Shown here: positions 24,640 to 34,782 of the stretch, one piece after another
Position numbering within the stretch: position 1 is the first letter of the stretch
Layout: each line of letters begins with the position of its first letter
Source: Perilla frutescens
Taxonomy: Eukaryota; Streptophyta; Magnoliopsida; Lamiales; Lamiaceae
Length of the DNA: 64,000 nucleotides
Direction of reading: 5' to 3'
Assembly (NCBI GenBank): GCA_026008535.1
Contig: BRKX01000009.1
Coordinates: 62,221,720 to 62,285,719 of the forward strand
The notes under the pieces: generated by a model
What the model saw: the letters and a program-made list of their open reading frames with translations, nothing else
Database searches by the model: none
Told to the model about the DNA's origin: nothing
Made by a program: the position numbers and the translations under genes

Positions 24640-25505
24640 AATTAATTTTTATTCCATCAATGAACAACAGTCTGAAGCAAACTCCTGCTCAATAATTAGC
24701 TAATAATACAGAAGACTTTGCTAACCATCATACAGAAATTTGCAAAATACACACAAATTACTAAATTTTTATTCCATCAATGAACAACAGTCTAAAGCAA
24801 ACCCCTCGCTCAATAATTAGCTAACAATATAGAAGACTTTGCTAACCCTCATACAGAAATTTGCAAAATACACACAAATTACTAAATTTTTATTCCATCA
24901 ATGAACAACAACAGTCTGAAGCAAACTCCTGCTCAATAATTAGCTAATAATACAGAAGACTTTGCTAACCATCATACAGAAATTTGCAAAATACACACAA
25001 ATTACTAAATTTTTATTCCATCAATGAACAACAACAATCTGAAGCAAACTCCTGCTCAATAATTAGCTAATAATACAGAAGACTTTGCTAACCATCATAC
25101 AGAAATTTGCAAAATACACACAAATTACTAAATTTTTATTCCATCAATGAACAACAACAATCTGAAGCAAACTCCTACTCAATAATTAGCTAATAATACA
25201 GAAGACTTTGCTAACCATCATACAGAAATTTGCAAAATACACACAAATTACTAATTTTTTATTCCATCAATGAACAACAACAGTCTGAAGCAAACCCCTC
25301 GCTCAATAATTAGCTAACAATATAGAAGACTTCACTAACCCTCATACAAAAATTTGCAAAATACACACAAATTACTAAATTTTTATTCCATCAATGAACA
25401 ACAACAGTCTGAAGCAAACCCCTCGCTCAATAATTAGCTAACAATATAGAAGACTTTGTTAACCCTCATACAGAAATTTGCAAAATACACACAAATTACT
25501 AAATT
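24640..25505. repeat. Tandem array of seven ~120-124-bp units
   Basis: ATTCCATCAATGAACAA recurs at 24651, 24771, 24892, 25015, 25138, 25261 and 25385 (spacing 120, 121, 123, 123, 123, 124). Each unit also has CAATAATTAGCTAA, AGAAGACTTTGCTAA and CAGAAATTTGCAAAATACAC, with minor variation. Two unit types alternate: CTCCTGCTC/ACCATCATAC versus CCCCTCGCTC/ACCCTCATAC. It lies inside the MULE, upstream of the Ulp1-like gene. Confidence 0.95.
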
Positions 25506-26235
25506 GAGCGATTTTTTTAACAAACACAATTCTAAAATTCATAAGAGGCAAATTTCAAACATAAATCTAGCAGCCTCTATACAGTTGAATTTTTCACCCA
25601 AAAACTCAATTCCCAAAACACATAGAACCTTAGTTTCGTTTTCATCAAACATGAACTTGAAATCAAATGGAAGCTTGATATATGTCAAAATCATAAACCC
25701 ATATAGCAAAATATCAAACCACATACCTTTCGCACGGGTACTTTTACTCCCGCCAGCCATTGGAATATATGTCGAAATGGACTCGAGACACTCGCGGGAA
25801 GATGAATATACCACGCCACCGGACACTCCCGTGAAGAGAGAGAGAGGATGTCGCCGTTGAGATGGGTTGCAGCGGGTTGTTTTGGCGTTTCGTCTGCCTT
25901 GAGTTTCTCTCGAAAATATTTGCTCCAATCTTTTTTTTTTTTTGCTTTGTAAAGAGAAATAAATTGAATGATTTGATTGTGCCGTGTTTCTGGGTTGATG
26001 TGCAAGAGTTTCCATGTTGATAAACTGATACTCCTAGATTTTAAGCACGTATAATTATGGGGATATATTTTTTACTGTTTTAACCCTATCAAATCTAAAT
26101 TAAAAATAATATACAAAAAATATTGCATTTAGGTCCCTAAATATACATCTAATCTTGACCATCAAAATTGCTGGATCAGTGATTATTATTTATTCATATT
26201 TCTTACACTAAGGGGTGGTTCTCATTTTAACCCAC

Positions 26236-26273
<38 letters not shown>

Positions 26274-26892
26274 TTGAGCTATTAGTCCAAGATTTCCATG
26301 TGTGAATTTTTTGACCGAATATATGGGCTTTTTTGTAATTTTAAGTGTGCTTTTGCATATTTTTTAAAGAAAGATTCCCATCGAGTTGGATTTTTTCATT
26401 TTAAAATATAATCTTATTTAGTTAATCATTTTACTTCTTTTGACCCTCAATGATAAGTTCATAACCGCGTGTTCATACTATTCAAGGCATGGTACATAGT
26501 TTTACCTTTTAGATAGTAGAACATATATATTTTGTTTTATATTTGATGAAGGGGAGCAGTGTATCTCGAATATGAGTATTTTATTATTTTAATACACACA
26601 TCAATAATATAAACGATAAATTACATTTTATGTTCTGAATTATTGAGACTGTGATATTAATAATGTCAGACGGAGAAGTATATCACTAATCATACTTAAA
26701 AATATCATATTTACTTTATTGGAAAGTACTGTTATATTTTTTAATAATGACGGTCACATTTTTACAATATCTTTATCATTTCTAATATAATACTGAAAAA
26801 TAAAGAATATAACTTTTAATACTGAAAAGTATTGTAAGTTTTCATTTTATATAAAGTTTGCGCATATCCGATGTTACGGGAAATTTACCTAA

Positions 26893-26923
<31 letters not shown>

Positions 26924-27195
26924 CTCCCTCTGTCCCATTTATATAGTCCCTATTACTATTTTGAGGTGTCCCAATTATATAGTCCCATAACTATAAATAG
27001 TATTAATTATCATGGTAATATACAAATATACTCTTGCTATGTATTGGAAATTAAAACTCAAGCACTTAAATTTTTTAGAGTCATTAATTTTAAGTAAGGG
27101 TAATAATGAAAGTTAAGCTTTAATATCTTGTTTTCATAAATATTTTTAATTTACGTGCGAGGTTAAAGTGGACTATATAAATGGGACGGAGGGAG
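26924..27195. mobile_element. Stowaway MITE in duplication copy 2
   Basis: The left end CTCCCTCTGTCCCATTTATA is the inverse of the right end TATAAATGGGACGGAGGGAG, flanked by TA within a (TA)n tract. Copy 1 (about 10165-10205) lacks it. Confidence 0.92.
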
Positions 27196-27986
27196 TATAT
27201 ATATATATATATATATATATTTATAGAAGATCCAAATATAACTTTATATTATATACTTAATGAAGTTCAAAATCCAAGGTTATTGGAACTTTTTTGTAAA
27301 CCGAATGATTAATTTGACGATGAAAAAGTCGTTAAAATGGAAACTCCCCTAGTTATGCAAGTCAAGGCTATATAGCCCTCATTTTCATTTGATTAACTCT
27401 CTTCTTCTCATCTTTACCTATTATGTCTCTTTCTTCTCGAATGATTCTACTTTGAAAATGTAACTTTTTTTTAATGCTTAACTTTTGAATTTTCTTGAGC
27501 ATTTAGTGGTCGTTTTCATATTAGCTTCAACTTTAGTATTGAATTTAGATTGAAAAACTTAATCATATCTAGAAAAAATTCGGAGCTTCATATTTTGGAG
27601 GTTTGATTTTAACTACTAAGAAGAAAGAGATGATAAAATACATCTAAACATTTCAAGTAAGTGACTTATGATGCAAATAATTAACGTTGTTAATCTACAC
27701 AAATCAAAATGATCAAGAACCACGAATTATGTACCCATTTAAAATCAAGAAAAATAAACGGTTGTTAATATTGTCATTTCGAGGACACCCACAAAAATTT
27801 AATTTCAAAATTTCATCCAAATGAAAAGGACAAACGTCTTGTAATCAACTTTTTTACATGATGTCTCTAAAAATAACTTCGTGACACCCTAATCTTAAAG
27901 GAGTAATATTCATTCATGGGGGAACGTATATTTTAGTTTGCTAGAGTTTAAAATTATTGGGAGTATGGTAGAGTGTGAAGAAGTAA

Positions 27987-29074
27987 GAGCAACTCCAATG
28001 CTAAGCATCTATTTTGTGCAGATTCTGCATCAAATAGGTGCAGTTTCAGCACTAAATTTTTTTGCAGTTTCAATGTTCAGCATCAAATTTTTCACCAAAT
28101 AAGAATATCCTCTTAAAAATTCCATTTTATTTTATAATTAAAATATGAATATGCTTAATGATTTATTATTATTTTTTTAAATGATTGATTGTCCAAAACT
28201 AATAACTTTTAATTATATACTTTAAAAAAATGCTATTAAAAATTTATGTACTATTAAAAAAATGATAACATATAATGTGATTGGAATAATAAAAGTACTT
28301 TAAATGATCATCAAACGCTTACAATTAGTGAAAATATTACAAGACTACAACACTTATGAAAATACATATATTTTGGCCTCAATACTCAGAATTAGTATAT
28401 TTTTCCCACATATGTTCCACTAATGCATTTCGAAGCGCAATATGAGCATCTTTGCTCTTGATTTCTCTATATCGAGCCAAAAATTCGTTGAACCAAATAT
28501 TATCATTTGCTGGCTCCTCAACAATTGGACTCGATATTTCATCTCGTTTCTCAAATGGAGCACTTATACCACGCTCATCTTCAAGGAGAATTTTCACAAT
28601 TTAATCAATTCGGAGGTGAAGGACATGGGTTTGAAGATTCATCAAATAATTTCGGTCAATATTATAATTATCTTAGAGGATCTAGAAATTATTTGTAATG
28701 TATTTTTTCAAGTAGTTTTATTAATTGTAGTGTGTTTTTAAGTTAATTTTTAGTAATTTGTAATGTATGTGGGACTTCATTCTATCCATTATGTTTAATT
28801 AATTGTACTTTTATTGAAATTATTTATTTATTTAGATGATTTATAATTTAAATTAAGTGAATATATAATTTATAAATTAAATTTATTAAATAACCTATTT
28901 AATAATGATTTTAAATAATAAAATATTTCATTAAATGCTGTGCGACCCATCAACACCAATTTGGTGCAGCATCAAATTCTGCCCCAAATTTGAGACAAGA
29001 TTTGGTGCTGCATTAGAGTGAATTTCTGCACCAAATTGGTATTTTGGTCCAGCATTGGAGACTTGGAGTTGGCC
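27987..29074. mobile_element. PIF/Harbinger element (deletion derivative), 1088 bp
   Basis: The ends GAGCAACTCCAATGC and the complement of GGAGTTGGCC are flanked by TAA on both sides (27984-27986 and 29075-29077), the 3-bp target duplication of PIF/Harbinger. Copy 1 near 11540 is empty (GTAGAGTTTGAAGTACTTAG). A transposase tail remains on the minus strand, and a short plus-strand ORF (about 28507-28698) overlaps it. Confidence 0.85.
28379..28597 (-). pseudogene. PIF/Harbinger transposase C-terminal fragment
   Basis: The open frame reads ILLEDERG near its start and FLARYREIKSKDAHIALRNA then LVEHMWEKY at its end. This is the pattern that closes plant Harbinger (ALP1-like) nucleases: IVEDER, then a helical tail ending in EHxW. 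The DDE catalytic core is missing and the frame ends with a normal stop at 28379. Confidence 0.65.
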
Positions 29075-29648
29075 TAAGGTTATATAATATGGAGAGGGGT
29101 ATTTTAGTTTTTGTATAAATTTTTAGTATGAGCTATACATTGGGGGCCATTGACGGAGCCACACTAGGTCCAGGGGGTCACTAGACCCTCTGAAATTTTA
29201 AAAAATAGTAGATGTATTATAGGAATTTCCTCTTTTAATATTGAAAAAATTAAATATATATATATATACATGTGTGTGTGTGTGTGTGTGTGTTTTCTTC
29301 CTTTCAGTTCCATGTAGTAGAGATGGGCACATCCTTCATTTATCTTTTATCATTCTTCATCTTCTTTTTATTTTTATTTTGGCAAATTTCTTCAATTACT
29401 TTTTCTTTTCTTTTCTTTTCTTTTTTTATCAAATTTAAATCCGTTACCATTCTTTATTGAGTTTCCCCCCTTGTAACTCTATACCTCCACCCTTAAATAG
29501 AGTATGTTTGCATTGCTCCACTGTTGAATTTATGGTTTATATTAGTAGCTCTCAAATTTAAAAAAAATCATTCCTTTTATTCTTTTAAGGTGAAATTATT
29601 TACATCCATTTTTACAATTTATATTTTATGTTGATTTTATTCTTTTTA

Positions 29649-30832
29649 TCTACTAGATATAGTTAAGACAACTTTAGTCCCAACCTTCTGTGAAGGAAGA
29701 GATAAAGTGTCTTAATATTTAGTAAAAGTTTATCTGGTAGTGTTTTTGTAATTCACATATTTTATATAGTGAAGATTTCGCCCTGAGGCACTTCGCGAGA
29801 TTATAGAAATATAATCTCGTGAAAATTCCAATCCATTGTTTCTGTTTTAAATTTCCGCTGTGTATGCAAAGTTGTCTCAACTTTATACACAACTTTGTAC
29901 ACAACTCTTTCAAAACCGAGAGTTCGATTTCTTCAGGATTTATCATATTTTTTTAGTATTTTAGTTTTTTAACTAATTAATTAATAACCTAAAATTGAAG
30001 AATAAATACTAAAATATTATAATACACTTTAATTGAGTAAGAAAACAACACGTATAAAATTAAACTAAATTACAGAATTGAAAAAAAAAAAAAAAGAAAC
30101 TAAAAAATTCGGATGTGCAATAGAGAATGCAACACGAAAAAGAAAATAAAGGATCTCATCCCAGTTATATATATAGTGAAATATCAATATATATCCATCA
30201 ACTTATTCTGTTTCTGTCCGTTTCAAGGCATGCATTGTAATTAATTATCATAACAAATACACACACACACGCATACACACACACACACACACACATATGA
30301 GTTAATTACGATTAAATATATAAATTTTAGCACAATTTGCAATTTAAACACAAACTTTGAAACGTTGCAATTAAAATACAATCTAGTAATTTTTTTATAA
30401 AATAGACACCCCCAAATTTTCCAACGAACGGAGAATGGATATATAACATGAAACATTGCAAAATTATATAGATATATAGAGTAACTATCTATACCAAACA
30501 TTATGTTTGATTTTCATTTTATTGCAAATTATGTGCAAAAAATTATAAGATTGTGTTTTAATTGCAATATTTCAAAGTTCTTATCTAAATTGCTAAGCGT
30601 GTCAAAATTTATATATGAAATTAATTGTAATTAATTAACCCCTGCATATCTCTCTCTGTCTCTGCGTGTGTGTGTGTGTAAATATATGTATATGAATTAT
30701 GAAATGAAACCTAAAATGAGCAATAGATTAGTGAATTCTCTGGTTATACATATACATTATTGGTGCTACAAACCATGACAAAATTTGTAATCCATTAATC
30801 TAAAATTTGAATATAATGACTAATTTACAGCT
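29649..30832. other. Intergenic DNA, no supported gene
   Basis: Begins where duplication homology stops (TTATCTACTAGATATAG) and includes an unidentified stretch (29650-29945) that might be an old LTR remnant. It has a (CA)n tract at 30262-30295, a GT tract at 30665-30679 and AT-rich DNA. The last ~130 bases probably include the 3' UTR of the CoA-ligase gene. Confidence 0.5.
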
Positions 30833-30985
30833 TCATATTTTGGAGACAGCAAGCTTAATTAGATCCTTTCTAAGTATCTTCCCAGAAGGATTCTTTGGAA
30901 CAGAAGCCACAAACGCCACTCTTCTAATTCTCTTGTATGGAGCCACCTATATATATACATATATAAATAGTTAACAATATATTGA

Positions 30986-31018
<33 letters not shown>

Positions 31019-31595
31019 ATTTATGTATGCAGTTTTAATTTACCTGTTGAGCAATGAAATCCATGACTTGCCTCTCTGTTATTGTAGATGCTGTTTTCCT
31101 CACCACATATGCCATTGGAATTTGGCCTGCCTCCTTATCTGGGAACCTAAAAAATCCACACTCACCATTAATTGTTACACAAAAAGAATGGACTAATTAA
31201 TAAAACGACAACGAGTTTGAATCTCATCAATACTTACGGTATAACAGCAGCATCATCTATTTCTGGGTGAGTGAGCAACAACGCCTCCAATTCTGCAGGA
31301 GGGACCTGAAAATTCATGCAAATTTAATTTAGATAATCTACATATATATAGCTCTTTATTTATTTAGCACATATAATCAATATATATATATATATAGATA
31401 TATACCTGATAACCCTTGTACTTGATGAGCTCCTTTAATCTGTCAACCACAAAGATGAAGCCATCTTTATCAATGTAGCATAAATCTCCAGTTCTCAACC
31501 ACCCTTCTGAATCTAGAGTTGAAGCTGTAGCCTCTTCGTTGCTAAAATAACCTGTCACCCACAAATCAAGATAACAATCATCATCAAGATTCAAG

Positions 31596-31650
<55 letters not shown>

Positions 31651-33948
31651 GAGACAGGGCATCAAGATTTACAGAAACCATAATCAAATTGATCAGATAT
31701 AAATTTAGAAATTCTTCTTCCTTTTTTTCTAGTGGAAATGGAATTTCATAGCTGAGAAAGTAGAAATTTAGATGTTCTTATTATTACTCCCTGCATGTTT
31801 TTTTTTTTGTGGTTGTTTTAGGATTTTTAAAATAATTAAGATATAAATATTTTCACAAATGTATGCCTCTCTATAAAATTCTATTAAGATATATTTTCAT
31901 AAAAATATAAATATATCATATCTCCCTCTCTATAGTAAAAGTAAAAGATTTTATAAGGATTTAATCAGATTAATTGATAGCACGTGTGAAAATATATATG
32001 TAAAATGATAAATAATTGTTTAAAGGTAAATTATACTTTGATATCTACATTTTTTTGCTCTTTTTCAAAAATACTTCACCTTTTCAAAATTAACAAGCAC
32101 TACCCAATTTTTTCAAAAAAAAAAAAATTAATCTAACGTTTGATCAATTTTACTACTTGAAAATCATACCTAATCTTTTGATTGGGTGAATCTTTTACAT
32201 TGATGGAGAAATAAAAAGTATTAAAATACAATTAATTAGATATGATTTTCAGGTAAAATAAAATGATCAAAGTTAGATTTATATTTTTTAAATATCACAG
32301 TATAATTTTTCTTTATTCATAAGGTACAAAGCCTAAAAAGACAAATAAAATGAAAGTGAGTATTAAAGTAAGATAGTATCTCAACACCAGGCTCCACCTA
32401 TATAAAGAAATAATAATAATAATTTTTAAATTCACCTATATATAGAGATAATAATATTAAATTTTAAAATCCACATCCAACTCTAGATACGGGCCTTCAA
32501 CCATAGAAATTAAAGTAATTTATGCGTGACACTCACACGTCAATATAAGTAATTAATGCGTGACACCATACACAACATTACATATCTGAACATTTATCAC
32601 TTATTTAAATTGCATATTTAAATCATCATTCAATAAATAATTTATTTATTAAATTTACGTCTAGTAATAAATCCTACTTGTAGAGAATAGAGATACGGAT
32701 GTACGTACCTTTCATAATGCATGGACCCCTCAGCCAAAGCTCTCCGGTGCGGTTCACCGGCAGCGCCGCCGCAAGCTCCGGCTCGACGATCTTCGCCTCC
32801 ATGCTCGGCGACAGCAGGCCCGCCGTTCCGTACTTCCGGCTCTCCTCCAGCGAGTCAGTCGAGGCCCCGATCCCAGTCGACTCAGTGAGTCCGTAGCCCT
32901 GCAGAACTCGCACCTTCGGGTACTTCGCCGCGAACCCCTCTATCACCTCCTTGCTCAGCGGCGCGCCGCCGGAGAGCACCGTGTGGAGGCTGCTCAGATC
33001 GTACTTCCTCTGTATGCTCGCGGCGTGGTTCACCAGCGCCACCAGAATCGGCGGCACCAACGGCAGGTAAGTGGCGGAGAATTTCTGGATCGCCGTCAGC
33101 ATCTCGTCCATCTCGAATTTCGAGAGGATCACCACCGTCGAGCCGGAGGCGATCAGGCCGGTGGCGAACGCTACCAATCCGTAGATGTGGAACATCGGCA
33201 CCGTGCAGATGAATGTCTGGCTCTTCCCGCCGTCGTCCAATTTGAACCGGTTCACGACGGTTTGGACCATCGCGATCAGGTTCCGGTGCGAGGAGACGAC
33301 GCCTTTGCTCGCGCCGGTGGTGCCGGAGGAGTAGAGAAGCGTCGCCGTGTCGTCCTGGGTGACTCGTTCCCTGACTCGGCTAGGACTCGGTTCCCTCATC
33401 ATCATCTCCTCAATCGACGCGACGATTTTGAGTTTCCCGGAGCTCGGAACGCCGCGATCGCCGGCGCCGCCGAGGAGGACGATCGGGAGATTCGAACCGG
33501 CGAGTTTAGGAAGGAGCTGCGGGGTAGTGAAGGCGAGGAGCGGCTTCGAGTCGGCGATCTGCTTGGCGATCTCTCCGGTGGTGTTGAGCGGGTTGGTGGT
33601 GGTGATAACGGCGCCGAGGGACATGACGGCGAGGCAGACGATGGGGAAGTAGATGGAGTTGGGGGTGAGGAGGAGGATGACGTGGCCCTTGCGGATGCCG
33701 AAGTCGGCGGAGAGGGAGGAGGAGACGGCGTCGACGGCGCGCCATAGATCGGCGAAGGTGAGGCGGCGGCCGGAGGCAGCGTCGATGAATGCGACGCGGC
33801 CGTGGTGGGCTCGGGAGGAGATGAAGGTGGTGACGTCGATGGAGTTGTTGGAAGGGAGAGGGATTGGTTTGCGCTTGCTGTAGAAGGTGGAGTTGGCGCT
33901 GCAGAATCCGCTGCGTGGATCGATGTTGTTGGAGATAAATTCCGCCAT
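30833..33948 (-). CDS. OPCL1-like: 4-coumarate-CoA ligase-like / OPC-8:0 CoA ligase-like (peroxisomal ANL family)
   Basis: Five exons join in phase: 33948-32709, 31551-31406, 31305-31238, 31146-31044 and 30946-30833, giving 556 residues plus TGA. The ANL fold motifs are present: P-loop LLYSSGTTGASKGV (about residue 206), GYGLTESTG, GELWLRGPCIMKGYF (about 398), [31 protein letters not shown] and the C-terminal catalytic lysine segment NPSGKILRK. These enzymes make an acyl-adenylate and then the CoA thioester. The protein ends VSKI, a minor form of the PTS1 peroxisome signal. The N-terminus (GFCSANSTFYSKRKP) resembles the OPCL1/4CLL5 clade, which activates OPC-8:0 for jasmonate synthesis; other carboxylate substrates remain possible. 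Exon 1 is strikingly GC-rich compared with its surroundings. Confidence 0.9.
31595..31648. repeat. (CT)n(CA)n compound microsatellite in intron 1 of the CoA-ligase gene
   Basis: On the transcript it reads (TG)n(AG)n and ends about 45 bases upstream of the exon 2 acceptor at 31552-31553. Confidence 0.9.
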
Positions 33949-34035
33949 TGAAAAGGGAAAGTTGGAGCTCTGTGTTTATGGTCGGAGATGAGATGACAGA
34001 GAAAAAAAAAAAGTGCGCACTAATTTAATTTTTTG

Positions 34036-34066
34036 ATGCAATAGTAATTTATGCTTTATAGTGAGA
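34036..34066 (-). promoter_or_regulatory. Candidate core promoter of the CoA-ligase gene
   Basis: The minus strand carries ACTATAAAGCATAAATT about 110 bases upstream of the ATG (33948), the only TATA-like sequence at a suitable distance. Immediately upstream lies a long (CT)n(TA)n tract. Confidence 0.4.
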
Positions 34067-34086
34067 CCAAGATTGGAAGTTAAGTG

Positions 34087-34089
<3 letters not shown>

Positions 34090-34170
<81 letters not shown>
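34090..34170. repeat. (CT)n(TA)n compound microsatellite in the CoA-ligase promoter
   Basis: About 45 bases of CT followed by about 33 bases of TA, 140-220 bases above the ATG. Confidence 0.95.
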
Positions 34171-34235
34171 CATTTTTAGATAAAATTTGAGGAATATAAT
34201 TAAATTGGTCGGTTTTGACTGGGGAACACGTTGTG

Positions 34236-34241
34236 CACGTG
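34236..34241. promoter_or_regulatory. G-box (CACGTG) upstream of the CoA-ligase gene
   Basis: A perfect CACGTG inside TTGTGCACGTGTTT, about 290 bases upstream of the ATG. A nearby AACACGTTG adds a second ACGT core. MYC2-type factors that control jasmonate genes bind G-boxes; regulation here is inference. Confidence 0.45.
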
Positions 34242-34782
34242 TTTATAGAAAGGTTTACACTTGAGTCCAACACGAGATGTGTATAGTCTAAATTTTTATT
34301 TGGTTTGGTGATCTCAAAATTGCTAGTAGATTTTAGAGATTTTTTGAATTTTCTCAACAACTCCAATTAAGACAAGTAGTGTGCATTATGGATTTTAAAT
34401 TTAATTTTATTCATTCATGAAAAGGTAATCCTCGATCGCTATTTAAATGTGTGCATTTTATATATCATAGGGCGTCGTGAAGTTTGGTACCAATCTCATA
34501 AAATGTGTGTAAATGGTTTATATTTTATAACTGATTATGTGCTACCATTGCTAACTTTTAGAGTTTTTTTGCATGTTGGTTATTAGAGATGGGCCCAAAA
34601 TTTTTAACTTCAGGGGCGAAATGCAGGAATTTTAATTTGGGGAAGGGGGAGGGGGTCAAAATTAATATTATAATATAAATAATATTAAATTTATGTAATA
34701 AATAGTTACTTGCTAAAAAATTCATCACATTTGAATGAATTTATAAATTAAACATGACCTTTAAAACATGACAATAATGACC

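Larger units (their letters stand above)
18667..26240. mobile_element. FAR1-type MULE (non-autonomous) carrying an Ulp1 fragment
   Basis: This 7.6-kb block interrupts copy 2 of the duplication; copy 1 at about 9530-9550 is empty. The ends share AAATGAGAAC in inverted orientation (AGATCAAATGAGAACAAG left; complement of GTTCTCATTTTAACCC right), followed by weaker pairing. Such short degenerate termini next to (TA)n are common for plant MULEs. Contents: FAR1-domain start (plus), a nested LTR-like insertion, zinc-knuckle end (plus), Ulp1-like C-terminus (minus) and a seven-unit tandem array. The minus strand at 25539-26015 has a 158-aa ORF of no recognised family, possibly the start of the Ulp1-like gene. 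Target duplication is hidden by the TA tract. Confidence 0.75.
17525..29648 (+). repeat. Direct segmental duplication, copy 2 (expanded by insertions)
   Basis: Matches 8098-12083 in the same orientation in three blocks: 17525 to about 18666, about 26241 to 27986, and 29075 to 29648. Between blocks lie a MULE and a PIF/Harbinger element, and a Stowaway MITE sits inside the second block. Near 18525-18600 copy 2 also has a ~38-bp tandem duplication containing GTGTCCCATGTTGACTTTGTC and a nearby small deletion. Homology stops about 29648. Confidence 0.9.

Noticed and set aside
24640..25505. CRISPR-like array
   Set aside because: The units are contiguous tandem repeats with no unique spacers, in a plant nuclear transposon.
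32983..33747. A 254-aa plus-strand ORF opposite the CoA-ligase exon 1
   Set aside because: It is the antisense shadow of the GC-rich exon, with Arg/His/Glu/Gly-rich text and no domain.
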